64,000 nucleotides of DNA. Source: Plumapathes pennacea (taxonomy: Eukaryota > Cnidaria > Anthozoa > Antipatharia > Myriopathidae). Under the pieces are notes generated by a model. The model made no database searches, was not told the DNA's origin, and saw only the letters and a list, made by a program, of their open reading frames with translations. Within the stretch, counting starts at the first letter, position 1, and every line of letters begins with the position of its first letter. Where the stretch lies: positions 15,983,069-16,047,068 of the forward strand of contig OZ038463.1 in assembly GCA_964036295.1 (NCBI GenBank), read 5' to 3'. The translations under genes and the position numbers were made by a program. This document shows positions 30,605 through 41,700 of the stretch, piece by piece.

Positions 30605-31747
30605 ATGAAGGACAAAATGTCTGGAAACGCGACCAGTACGCATGAACCTCCTCTAGCAAGCATCGTGGCATCGGCGTGCTTCGTTGGACTCGTGATGATT
30701 CTCACCATTGTTGGTAACTCTCTCGTTTGCTTCAGTGTATTTTACTTTCGAAGACTACGTAGCCCCACATACTACTTGATCGTGTCGTTGGCAGTGAGTG
30801 ACCTGCTCATCGGACTTCTTTCCCTGCCCTTCCGACTGTCACAAACCGTGAACGGTGAAGTGTGGCCGCAGATACTTGGCTACCACGGCTGTAGGTTCTG
30901 GATTTGGATCGACTTTTTCTGTTGCGGCGCATCCATCTTGAACCTGACAGTGATCAGTATTGACCGGCTGTGTGGCATTCAGAACCCACTGCAGTATCGC
31001 GAGCGCATGACCACGAAGCGAGCATGCTTGATGATTGCATTCGCCTGGGTTTACGCCCTGACCTTCGCTTCGTTGTCGTTTGTAAAGTGGGAAGGCCCGG
31101 AGAAAGAAACCTTCATCATAGAACCTCCATGCGCTATCATCACCAAGATCTACATCACAACAGCCACGCTTGCAGCATTCTTTCTCCCCCTGGTTGTTCT
31201 CGTTTGCTGCTACAGCCTTGTGCTTAAAATCGCGTATGTTCTCGCGCGACGCCTCGATAAAGAAAAGTGTTCCGTGAAAGTTAACTCTCAACCCATGACC
31301 GAGCAAGGAGCTATAACTGGAAACGACAAAATTATTTCCATTGTGAACAGCAGCAAAGAAAGTCGGGGTGGAAAAACTAAAAGTTCTGGCCTACAGCTCA
31401 TAAAACAGTTGAAGGCGACCAAGACGCTAGCTATCGTGGTGGGGATCTTTATACTTTGCTGGCTTCCGTTCTTCGTGATTTACTTGACTTTCCAGTATTG
31501 TCGCACCTGTTTCGATCAATCTATGATTTCCACGGAAGCGAAGACAGCCATCAAAGTGGTCTTTATTTACGTGCTCCCAGTGAGTAACTCCGCTGCCAAC
31601 CCCATCATTTACACTTGCTCCAACCGCGAGTTTCGGAGCGCTGTCATTCAACTGGTATTCAAATTGCTGGGAAAATCACATTATAGTGAGCATAAAGGGC
31701 TCAATCGGTTTCAGCGCGGGCAGACGAATGGAACTGACCTGGCGTAG
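30605..31747 (+). CDS. class A GPCR, biogenic-amine-receptor-like, gene 2
   Basis: Intronless, 380 residues from ATG 30605. The ATG at 30617 (ACAAAATGTC) aligns with the start of genes 1 and 3 and may be the true one, giving 376 residues. From 30617 the first ~130 codons match gene 1 exactly at protein level and almost exactly in DNA; after the DRL motif the two diverge. Same hallmarks: D3.32, DRL, CWLPFF, NPIIY. ICL3 is shorter than in gene 1 and lacks several Ser-rich blocks. From TM6 on it resembles gene 3 (STEAKTAIKVVFIYVLP, NPIIYTCSNREFR) more than gene 1. The stop is followed within ~5 bp by a dispersed repeat. Confidence 0.93.
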   Translation: MKDKMSGNATSTHEPPLASIVASACFVGLVMILTIVGNSLVCFSVFYFRRLRSPTYYLIVSLAVSDLLIGLLSLPFRLSQTVNGEVWPQILGYHGCRFWIWIDFFCCGASILNLTVISIDRLCGIQNPLQYRERMTTKRACLMIAFAWVYALTFASLSFVKWEGPEKETFIIEPPCAIITKIYITTATLAAFFLPLVVLVCCYSLVLKIAYVLARRLDKEKCSVKVNSQPMTEQGAITGNDKIISIVNSSKESRGGKTKSSGLQLIKQLKATKTLAIVVGIFILCWLPFFVIYLTFQYCRTCFDQSMISTEAKTAIKVVFIYVLPVSNSAANPIIYTCSNREFRSAVIQLVFKLLGKSHYSEHKGLNRFQRGQTNGTDLA

Positions 31748-31751
31748 CAAG

Positions 31752-31825
31752 CTTTTCCGTTTACACAGACTTTTTCAATTTTTGACCGCGCTAAAATTGG
31801 GGCGAGCGCAAAAAGGAAACGGGGG
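31752..31825. repeat. dispersed repeat abutting GPCR gene 2 stop
   Basis: Shares TTTCC(A/G)T(G/T)TACAC, TTTTTGACCGCGC and GAGCGCAAAAAGGAA with 14563-14632 in ABCC intron 4. Begins immediately after the coding end of GPCR gene 2, so that gene's 3' UTR is repeat-derived. Confidence 0.6.
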
Positions 31826-31829
31826 GTGG

Positions 31830-33700
31830 GGCGCCATTCAATGCATTGTTCGTGCAGTCGCGCAATCATTTAGTATACGTTTCCACAAAAGTATTTTAGT
31901 GGGGATAACCCGTGTAGCAGCCGGAATCCTTTCAAGTTCAGATCTGTAAGAAAATATGTACAGGTAAGTGATGTAGTTAATGAGAATTGAATTTTCAATC
32001 AACTATTACCAGGTGAATGGCTCGGTCGACATTTCACTTTGCACCGTATAAAAGGTTTGCACTGATTTCTCTGCGGCATTCCATTAAATTACATATGGCT
32101 CTGCTTTGAATGAAAAAGTACGTTTGCCCAATCAATATTCAATCCCTATACTGACGAGAAAGCACACACAGGCTGTGGTATTATGCTTTTAACGCCCATC
32201 TGAAGTTTAGAGATAAAATACATCTTTTATAGGTTTTAAGTAAACGATCATATGTTTATTTTAATTAACACTATTTAGACCCCCTATTCTTATAGGATTA
32301 GTCATATTGAAAAAAAATGTCATTCGTTGGGTAGTTGTGCGACATAAGCACTTATTATCACTGTACATAAACTATAGCTGTATTTTGATTTACATTTGAT
32401 CACGTAGGCGCAAAATCAGATACGAATAAGCGACATATACAGTTTTCAACGCTGCGCACAAGATCGACGTTCAATAAAATAATTGTCTTGTGAAACTCGG
32501 TGTCTCGCGAAACTCGGTTGACGGCTATGAAGCCGTCGTAATTTAAACAAGAGCGCATCTGCATAGAGATCGATTAAATAAGCGTGGATGCTCGCGCAAC
32601 CCTTAGGTTGAGAAATGGCCTTTTGTTCGACGTGTGAGGTTCGGCGAACTCGATCGTATGGGGTAGACAAATTTGAATAGAAAATTATAAGTTCTAAGTT
32701 AACCCTTTCATTCCAGAGCTCAAAATACTAATTATCTCAACCATTCAAGGAGAAAATGTATGAGTGATGTAATGAGAATTGATTGTCCTAGGGCGTTCAG
32801 CTGAGCAAATCATCAAGTGGCAAATTTCCATACATATCTCTGGTGTCTCTGGTGAGGGACTGACAGAGAAAAATAAAGTCAATCACTCCTAGAGGAGTAA
32901 AACGGTTAACGAAGTAAAATTAACAGAATGCATCGAAATAAAATAAAACCATGTCTTAAACCATTTCAATGTGTTTTATTTTATTGCTGTTATTTATATT
33001 CTGTTCGTAATTTTTTTTTACTATATTTTGTTCGCTAATTTTTTTTTGCGTCCGTTCTGACTGAATCGTCTGTGCTAAATATACATCAGCATTGTAGGAT
33101 CTGAGTAAGGCAGCCGCATGCAACATTTGAAGGGCGGTACGAAAAGCCAGAAGCTGGATGTCAGTTGTGCCTACCAGCAACCACAAAATGCTAAGTATCT
33201 ATTGTTTCAAAATTACATGGTGTCAAGCTTTCCCTTGAAAAACAATCAAGTAAGTACGTCATCTGAGGAGGTCATTAACTGCATGTTGAGTTCACATCGG
33301 TTATTATATTATTTCACTCGTGTGTCGCATTCGGCGAACTAAAGGCCGTTCGTATTGGAGTATTCATCATGCGTCGACGCGTGTAATATTTATTTTAAAT
33401 TGTGCAATAGTAAACCTTTACTCGCTGCCTAAATGTAACATACAAAGCAAAATATTCGATCTATTCTGGAACTGAATCAACATTTTTTCCTGGGAGTCTT
33501 CTTACCGCCGATTTCACACATACAAAAGTATAGTCGTAATGGCATAATGTGAGAAATCTAATGTTGTTCAATCTCTAATGCAGAGATTTGTAAACTGAAA
33601 TTGCAGCTAGATTCCACTGTGCCCGACACGTTTTTATTTTCACGAAGATGTATCATATGTTTGTATCTGCTTATATGAGTCGAACGTCTGCGCACATCCC
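31830..33700. other. no gene seen
   Basis: AT-rich spacer between the tandem and inverted GPCR genes. Frames at 32670-32446 (-, 74 codons) and 33118-33342 (+) have no recognised content. Confidence 0.45.
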
Positions 33701-33716
33701 TGTAAGACCATTCCAT

Positions 33717-34859
33717 TCAGCAATCGCTGAAACCGGATGCGCTCGACACATACTTAGAGGGCGATCTTCCCAGCAGCTTGTACGCCAGCCGAAGGAAAGC
33801 AATTCGAAACTCGCGGTTGAAGCAAGTGTAAATGATGGGGTTGGCAGCGGAGTTACTCACTGGGAGCACGTAAATAAAGACCACTTTGATGGCTGTCTTC
33901 GCTTCCGTGGAAATCACAGATTGATCGAAACAGGTGGGACAATACTGGAAAGTCAAGTAAATCACGAAGAACGGGAACCAGCAAAGTATAAAGATCCCCA
34001 CCACGATGGCTAGCGTCTTGGTCGCCTTCAACTGTTTCATAAGCTGTAGGCCAGACTGTGCGCCCTTCTTTGTTTTTCCATCCAAACTTTCTTTGCTGCG
34101 TTTGACAATGGAAATGGCCTTGTTGCTCGAAGTAGGAGAAACCAGGCCGTTTTCGTCGCTGCAAGTTAAGGACTCTTGCTCGGCCGCTGGTTGGAAGTTG
34201 ACAGCCATGGATGCCTTTTCTTTCTGAAGCCGTCGCGCGTGTCCAAACGCGATTTTAAGCACGAGGCTGTAGCAGCAAACAAGAACAACCAGGGGGCAAA
34301 AGAACGCTACGAACGCGGCTATTGTTATGTAAACCTTGGTGATGATAGCGCATTGAGGTTCGATGATGATGGTTTTATCCGGGCCTTCCCACTCTACAAA
34401 CGACAGCGAAGCGCAGACCAAGGCGTAAACCCAGACGAACGCAATCATCAAACATGCTCGCTTTGTGGTCATTAGCTCGCGGTACTGTAGCGGTTTCTGG
34501 ATCCCAAACAGCCGGTCGATACTGATCACTGTCAGGTTCAAGATGGATGCGCCGCAACAGAAAAAGTCGATCCAAATCCAGAACCTACAGCCGGGGTAGC
34601 CAAGTATCGGCGGCCACACTTCACTGTTCACGGTTTGTGACAGTCGGAAGGGCAGGGAAAGAAGTCCGATGAGCAGGTCACTCACTGCCAACGACACGAT
34701 CAAGTAGTATGTGGGGCTACGTAGTCTTCGGAAGTAAAACACACTGAAGCAAACGAGAGAGTTACCAACAATGGTGAGAATCATCACGAGTCCAACGAAG
34801 CACGCCGATGCAACGATACTTGCAAGTGGTGGCTGTGGATTGGTTGCATTTCCAGACAT
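33717..34859 (-). CDS. class A GPCR, biogenic-amine-receptor-like, gene 3
   Basis: Intronless, 380 residues, ATG at 34859-34857; no upstream in-frame ATG nearby. Same architecture as genes 1 and 2: GNSLV, LAVSD, GCRFWIWID with D at 3.32, DRL, ECL2 PQCAII, NPIIYTC. Its TM6 motif is CWFPFF instead of CWLPFF. The N-terminus is shorter (NATNPQPP) and the C-terminus ends in a unique GFSDC tail. ICL3 matches gene 1 block by block (SDENG.., KESLDGKTK.., AQSGLQLMKQLKATKT), while the ECL3-TM7 stretch (CFDQS.ISTEAKTAIK) matches gene 2. Likely binds a small amine-like ligand, but this is not shown. Confidence 0.93.
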   Translation of the reverse strand: MSGNATNPQPPLASIVASACFVGLVMILTIVGNSLVCFSVFYFRRLRSPTYYLIVSLAVSDLLIGLLSLPFRLSQTVNSEVWPPILGYPGCRFWIWIDFFCCGASILNLTVISIDRLFGIQKPLQYRELMTTKRACLMIAFVWVYALVCASLSFVEWEGPDKTIIIEPQCAIITKVYITIAAFVAFFCPLVVLVCCYSLVLKIAFGHARRLQKEKASMAVNFQPAAEQESLTCSDENGLVSPTSSNKAISIVKRSKESLDGKTKKGAQSGLQLMKQLKATKTLAIVVGIFILCWFPFFVIYLTFQYCPTCFDQSVISTEAKTAIKVVFIYVLPVSNSAANPIIYTCFNREFRIAFLRLAYKLLGRSPSKYVSSASGFSDC

Positions 34860-34908
34860 TGCAAGTCCTATCAATTCCGGTACGGTTCCAGACGCTATTT
34901 ACCTTGGC

Positions 34909-35004
34909 GTGTATCTGTTGAGGCGAGTTGAAGTTTTTCGTAAGCGTTCGTTAACAACAGCTTGTCGAACAACAGATTCTATTATGTGATTTCAGGGCTG
35001 TTTG
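34909..35004 (-). promoter_or_regulatory. conserved 5' flank of GPCR gene 3
   Basis: On the minus strand carries CTCGCCTCAACAG (34927-34915) and GACAAGCTGTTG as in gene 1, and further out CAGCCCTGAAATCAC...AATAGAA as in gene 2 (30511-30535). It is thus the fullest version of the shared upstream module. Confidence 0.55.
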
Positions 35005-35009
35005 TTCGT

Positions 35010-36175
35010 CCGATAGTCAGGTATTTCGTGGCTCTTCCGTCTATAATCACAAGCTTATAGCTTGTTTGATACACTGGTTTATAGTCCCGGCCGTTCGTGC
35101 GGTGGTGTTGGTCAAACGTTCCTTCTGTACCTAGTCTCGTAAAGATATTTATTAGGTCGGACAGCCCTGCAATACTATTGGTCGGAAAGGCGTCACTGTA
35201 TCTGTGAATAGTTAATCCGCTGTTTTGTTTTTAACAATTGCATCGGCTGTTTCTTTAATGCTGGCCTAATTGCAAATCGGCAAACCACTACACCAAGGAA
35301 ACACGTACATCATGGTAAGATACTAGAGTATAAACAAAACCAATTTTCAAAATGTTCGATTTATTGTGAAATTTTGTCCCGACGATTCAGACCGTCCCTC
35401 GATATTGCGATACCATTTTCTAATCCTGATCCTCGCTGTGATATACGTGGTAATACGAGCTGTAATAACAATTTGCATCTATTCAGATTAGAAATTCTTT
35501 GTTAAAAAGCTAATCCCTAAATTTCTTTGGTACTCATTTATGGTTAGACATGTAATTTTTAATTATAAAAACCAGCTTATACAGTATCTTTTGTTTCAGC
35601 TCGAACGAAATTAAAACCAGCAGTTAAACAATTTTCAAAATGAAAAATTGCATCGGTAGGAATCAATCGCAATAAAAACATAACACTAAAAATACAATGG
35701 CGATGCATTTTGTGTATATATTAACGCCTTCAGTAGTGTTTTTTGGAATAATCACCCGCTCTCATGCTTTATACTTCAATTTTTGAACGTCCTTTTATTG
35801 TGTTTGTGGAGAGCTATAACATTGGAAAGCGTATAGCCGAACAATTTGGCAACGTTACTTGTTTGATGATAAAATTTGTTTGACATTTTTTATTTGTGTA
35901 TTGTTCACGAAAAGTAAATAAATACGGGGAGTGGGAGATAGCAGACACGTGCTTTATCCGTTGTTTGTCTTTCGTCAAATTCACCGGATAACTTGCGGCT
36001 GTTATTTCAGTCTGCTTTCATATACTGAACGCAATACTCAGTTGTCTTATCGTCCACACCCAACTCAAAGATTCTGTCGGGAAACTTCCCCCCCCTGCTT
36101 TTTTCACTGCAGCCCAGAAGAAGTAATGCAAACCCCACAGTCAACAAAACAACGTAACATGCACTTAAGCTTATT
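35010..36175. other. no gene seen
   Basis: AT-rich intergenic sequence with no supported feature. Confidence 0.45.
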
Positions 36176-36180
36176 TATTA

Positions 36181-36517
36181 TATAGACACGAGTGTTTTAC
36201 TGGAAAATATACCGTGCGTAAAATCCATACGAAACTACATCCGGGACCCGAGTGGCATATTTTCCATTTCATCACTAGTAAGGATATCGTTGGCATCATT
36301 TCCCGCTTTTGCACGGTTGTTTGTGCAATTTCTCGTAAAACACTCGTGTCTAATATAATAAAAAGAAGATTGCACGGTGGCTTAAAGATATGGATTTTAC
36401 TTTCTCGTGGTAAAAACAATATTTTACTCACTCGCGAAGCGCTCGTTCGTAAAATATTGTTTTTACCACTCGAAAATAAAATTCATATCTTCGCGCCGCC
36501 GTGTAATATCCTCTATA
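36181..36517. mobile_element. composite inverted-repeat element, copy B
   Basis: Opposite-orientation copy of the element at 9172-9497: TATAGACACGAGTGTTTTAC on the left, CGTAAAACACTCGTGTC near 36335, then the GAAGATATG/CATATCTTC palindrome and GTGTAATATCCTCTATA on the right. Frames within it are shadows of the palindrome. Confidence 0.8.
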
Positions 36518-36529
36518 TAATGCAGTGTT

Positions 36530-37190
36530 GCAAGTACAGTGGCGTGAACTGCTAAATCGGCTGATACATACAGTTCTGTCTGGCCTGAGAAACTGATTGA
36601 TGTTTGCTTGAGCAAAGAAGCTGAGTGCATGCTTGGAATGCCGGGATACTATGTTTTTAAAGTGCATTCAAACCAACAAGATAACAAACAAAACGTTTAA
36701 AAAGTGTTTTCCTGTGTTCCACATATTTGTCTGTTCCGGCTAAAATATTGCCCACGTGCTCTGAAACGGAGTTCGACTACAGAAAAACAGGCCCAGTACG
36801 GATAAGCACTGTACCTGCTATAAATCGTCAAACTAAATTATCCCCTGGAAAGTTCTGATATTGGGATGCAGGCGTGGGCGCGAACTGATCCTCTGTGAGT
36901 GACGTGTATGCCGCGGTCATTTCTTATCACTGGCAGCCGACTGCTTGGTATTTTAATGGAGTTATGCAATATTGCCCTCCTCGTGAATTCCTTGAAAGAT
37001 AATTTTCTAAAATAACAACGTTATCGTGAGAGCAGAACTCAAAGCCTTTTGTGGTCGAAGTGCTGACTAATCCCGTTGGTTTCGTTCAGGTGATAAAAGC
37101 GCAGTTATGTTCATTGCGTGCAGACAATATAAGATATGAATTTGTATCCGCATACAATTATAGTTGTTCACTTATGAGTCTACTGTACAT
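36530..37190. other. no gene seen
   Basis: No supported feature. Confidence 0.45.
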
Positions 37191-37195
37191 TTCTT

Positions 37196-37423
37196 GCTGT
37201 CTCTCTCCCTCCCTGTTTCTCGTTCTGTAGCTGTAGCCGGGCTACATCTGGTTCTCTAAATTGCTCTCTCTTTCTTTCTGTTTCTCTGAATCGTTCTAGA
37301 GACATCGATTCATTTGTTTTCTCGCTCGCTTTCGTTCTCTCTCTTTTAGTCTCTTTTTACAATTTATCTGTCTCGTTCAGTCCAAATCTCCGGCGCTTTC
37401 TCTTTCTCTTTCTCTCTCTCTCC
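37196..37423. repeat. CT-rich low-complexity tract
   Basis: Polypyrimidine-rich stretch made of CTCT, TTCTCT and TCTTTCT words with interruptions. Confidence 0.7.
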
Positions 37424-37439
37424 ATCAAACTATTCTTGA

Positions 37440-37730
37440 TAAAGTAGAGATGATACTGACTAAACTTGCTACGAACCTTGCAGTAAGCCTCACAGGTGAC
37501 TTTAACTGTAACGTGTCAGCTACTGTAGTTTACCTGATGCAAACACAGCAACAGTTTTGAACTTTGTAGCTTCTATCAATACTCTCACCTGATGTGGCAA
37601 GCAACTCGCACAACTGTGCAGTAATCATCCACAACAACACCGATCTATTTATAAAAAAAATATTCAGTATCCGGAGTTTGTCATCTAGGCATCAGCGACC
37701 AGTCTGGTATACAGTTTGAAAACGCTATAT
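37440..37730 (+). pseudogene. degraded LINE endonuclease fragment
   Basis: Reading through breaks, the translation contains TGDFNCNV near 37490-37515, and later SGVCHLGISDQ near 37675-37705. These match, in order and spacing, the GDFN and SGV..LG.SDH motifs of the APE-type endonuclease of CR1-like non-LTR retrotransposons. Stops and frame changes in between show it is dead. No reverse transcriptase follows. Confidence 0.6.
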
Positions 37731-37917
37731 AAAACAGACCAATCGTAGAAGAAAGTACGCAATACGGCTGTTTGCACGATCTGGTCACATGACCCAAAGT
37801 TTGGCACCATTAGTCAGACTTTATGCTGAAATGGAAAGAACACCGAAAAATATGTAGACACACATGCAGTTTGATTTTCAGGTCCATAGCGTATGCATCA
37901 ATTGTGGCAGCACTCGA

Positions 37918-37994
37918 AAGTTCAGAAATATTAAGAAGATTTATGGGAAAAGTTGCCTTTTCCCATACAAATCTTCTTAATATTTCTGAACTTT
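37918..37994. repeat. near-perfect hairpin, ~36-bp arms
   Basis: Arms AAAGTTCAGAAATATTAAGA... and the inverse ...TTCTTAATATTTCTGAACTTT around a short loop; one 2-base offset in the arm. Possibly a tiny foldback MITE. Confidence 0.75.
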
Positions 37995-38689
37995 GAAGGG
38001 TCGGTAAAAATCATGCTTTAATTCTGACCTGAAATTTTGCGCTAATTTATGTGTGTCCGGCTGTGACTTTTAATTAAAACCTTTGAAAGCCCAAGTCATT
38101 TTAATAACTCTAAAAGAACTTAATCACGCATTGTACCGGTAGTTTCGTTCATGTTTACACAGCTTCTTTGAACCCTATATTAAAAAGCGTTATTCATACA
38201 CCACATGAAACCGTTAAACAGCAAGAGCAATTTTCTTTGCTGGGATTTGCTTGTAGTCTCTCTCTTTTTTCTTTTTTGAAAAATGAGCTGGCGTACGTAG
38301 ATTACGACTCAATTTTAATTTTCACTTAGGTTTTACTCACATGAATCCATTTTGGAGAGGTAAGCAGATCGATTATACGCGGTTTTTGGTTAACTGTCGA
38401 AACGGTAACTGTATGCTCGCTTTGACCTCGTGTTTGCTGCGCTTCCGGAACAATTTTGGCAGTTTCTCGACCAATCAGGGAAAGAAAAGCAAAGTGCAAC
38501 TTTTGGTCGCAAACAAACAAGTGGCGATGGCGTTTTCTCGCACAGTTTTTTCTTTGTCCACTTTTCAAATTAAAAATCACTGACAAATTACATTGGCCGT
38601 CTTTTGTTTGGCTAAAAGTATATTCATGGACGGTCGCTTTGTGATTGGAATCGTCCACTACTTTGGTATGGTCGAATAATACGAAAGTC

Positions 38690-38718
<29 letters not shown>
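38690..38718. repeat. poly(A) tract, 29 A
   Basis: Follows ~350 bp of GC-richer sequence (38340-38690) that resembles neither flank, so it could be the tail of a retroposed sequence. The 138-codon minus frame here owes its length to this tract and is rejected as a gene. Confidence 0.6.
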
Positions 38719-38720
<2 letters not shown>

Positions 38721-38799
38721 AACTAAAAGAAAAAACTACCATAAAAGCCGATTGCTATCAATTCTCGATACATCACCCACAATATTATCATTTCCTTCT

Positions 38800-41700
38800 C
38801 AAGTAGTTGGGAGAATTTGTGTTGTGAGCACAGAGGTGAAAATGTTAAAACAAAGGAAACAATCGCCTGAAGAGCTCAGTTTGCTCTGTCGCTTGATGCT
38901 TGATGATCTAAATCGAACACTCAATGCTTATGTGAAGCTGTTAGGTCTGAGAAAGCAGAAAGTTTTCGTATATCAGTGAATTATTTTTTGCATAACTTTT
39001 ATTTGGACTTGGCTAGATACGGTATGACACGAATGAGTCTACGCATGTGCAGTAAGTCATAGCACGCCTGCACTGACAAACGTCATCTTCCAGCGAAATT
39101 AGGTGTCGTAATGGGAATCTTACAAAGCATATACTTGTACAAGTATAACTTTCAACGCGAAAGACAAACGTGACTCTAGAAAACCCCAAACGTGATTCTA
39201 GAAAACCCCTAACTCACATACTGAAAAGCAAATTCTGGATCAAGCTCCTATTGAGTACATTTTAATTCTAATACCGGTGTTTACATTTGGAGTACGTGCG
39301 GAACGGAGTTAAAATTTTTCTCGTTTCTAATTTAAACAGACTGAAAAACATGGCAGTTAGGTTGTTTCTATCTGTGTAACTGAATCATAATAAAGCCTGC
39401 CCGGTGGCTTAGAGACCTACAAGTTTAAACCGAGTTCACTGGTAAATCTATGCAGTTTATCAATTTTTTTTTGTAGATTTTTCTATTCATTTCCGGCAGG
39501 ATAAAGCAGCTGTTTCTCTTGTTTTATGTCTTCCCACTTATACATTAGCATAGATATTTTCTTTCTGGTTTTCTCTTGCGTGACGCACACATAAAAACAT
39601 CCGATCCCCTCACTTAGCCTTTCAAGCAGCTCATGAAAACATGACAAGTGTAAAATGAAAACTTACCAAAGGGTGAAAAATCGCTTCAAAATTTAAGTCG
39701 AAGTTCCAAACTTTAGAATCACATTCTTTTTTTTGCTGTTGGGTTCATTTTAAGCCTTTGCGACTTCGATTTGCGAGGAAAAAATTGAAACATCGCTCTA
39801 AATTTCCGCCTTTTCTACTTATTGTTTCTTAGCGTGAAGCACGCTTTTTCCGGTGTCTGATGAATATATACCCCGACGAACTATCGTTGAGGCACTTCGA
39901 GTATAATGACTTTGTTGAATGGAGTAAGAAATCCGGCGATTAACACGAGCCCAATTGATCGGTCTTTGTATACGATGACATTCAAAATTCCATTTACTCG
40001 AGTTTATAAACATATCCACTCATACACACGTATGAATTAAAAGAATCCCAGAAATATATTTATGCTCAAAACACTGTCAGATATATTGTATACCTCCCGA
40101 ACATGATATTTGGCTTGGGAATATTTTGGCGTATTTTTCTATGCTGAACTGTTCCCACAATGCAGATGGCAATATTGAACCGCTTCTTGAAGTCTTAGTT
40201 CTTGTATATAAAACTGTGTCGTTGTATTACTAGCTGTTAACTGCTCAGGCATGTGCACCCCAATTGTGAACGTCAAGGAGTACTGTAGCCGAATACGATG
40301 CGGCGGGTTTGCCTATAATGTTAGTGGCTCATGTATTCTACGCGTTTCTCTTTCCGCGTCTCTCTGTATAACTTACGTTCTTCCTCAAAGAACGACTGAC
40401 AACTTGTATCCCAGGTCTCTACGGTTCAGACTTTTTGGCACGTTTTAGTAAAACGTCCTTTTTCCACTGACCAGCAAGAAGTAGTATCGGACGGCGCTGT
40501 ATAACCTTGAGTTTCATCAAACACAGTCGAGACGGCTACTACTATATTACAACCATAAATAGCGCTTTCTATTTGTTTTTTATTTAATAGGAAACATTCG
40601 CAGATGCTTATCGGCATAATTTACTAAGCTGGGTCAGATGATAAAGAAATTTAATCATTTTGAAGCTTTAATGCCGACGATAGCCTCCTCCTTATTAATT
40701 CCTTTGTAGGTTTTCTTTTTAATTTAAAAAATGTGTTTACGAAGTTTAGACGCTTCTTACGAAGCTTGGAGAAAATGAACGGCAAATGAAAGTTCAGTTT
40801 ATAACAAATAGTTGATTTCTGTACTAACATAAATGCGACTGTGACCGCCGCCTTGTTTCTGATACGTGACATGTGGCACCCGCCAACTCATCGTGAATTT
40901 CTGACGTCTGCTCTCAATCAAGCAGAAAAGCATTCGCTTGAAGTGACATATTGTTTTCTTCCTGACTTCCCAGCTCACGTATAGTATATTAATTTTCAAA
41001 AACTAAAAGTTTCAAAAACTAAGATTGACAAACGCGATGCTAGTGATACGTTGCTATAGTCTTCAATTGCCTATTATAAAAACAAACTCGTGATAGACCT
41101 CAACAACCTATTTCAATATGAACGTATGCACACTGAAAGATGGAAAGTTCTAATATATAAAATGATACCAGACTACACAGCTCCTTCGGAATAGTAATGA
41201 TAAATTCTTGCAGCGAAGACTGACAAACCTGAGCAAACTAAGATTAAATATTCGGAAGATGGAAGCTATTCCTGCAGGTAAAACGGCCCTGTTCCTCAGT
41301 CTAATGTTTACAGCTCAATGATTCAGAAAAACAAGAAGACGTCGGTTTTACCTGATAAGTCAACCGTGGGTTTACCGAAAGGAAACTTGAAGGTTGAGTT
41401 TCACAGCGCGGAACTGACAAGATGCGCGCCGTGGCGTGTGTATATCGCAGGCTGTTATAATCATAATTTGCAAGGCTAATGACTATTCACTCCCAATATG
41501 GGCAACAGAAATTTAAGAATCAATATGGAATATGCCAGAAAAGATGCCGGAAGCAATTCTGACAAACATCAATGATTGAGTGGCACGAAACTCGCCTTTT
41601 TGAAGATCTTGTTTTGAATTAAAATAACACAGTCACGTCCGTTGAAACTATGCGATACCTTAAGGAAGGACTTTATTTTCATTTGCGTGGTTTGGTAATT

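Noticed and set aside
36171..36667. Frames of 79-113 codons around 36.2-36.7 kb
   Set aside because: They are translations of the inverted arms of the composite element and recur on both strands.
38326..38742. 138-codon minus-strand frame
   Set aside because: It begins as poly-Phe from the 29-A tract; the rest has no motif.
41080..41620. Stretch with protein-like fragments (for example NLSKLRLNIRKMEAIPAG)
   Set aside because: Interrupted by many stops, and no family recognised; could be an old pseudogene but unsupported.
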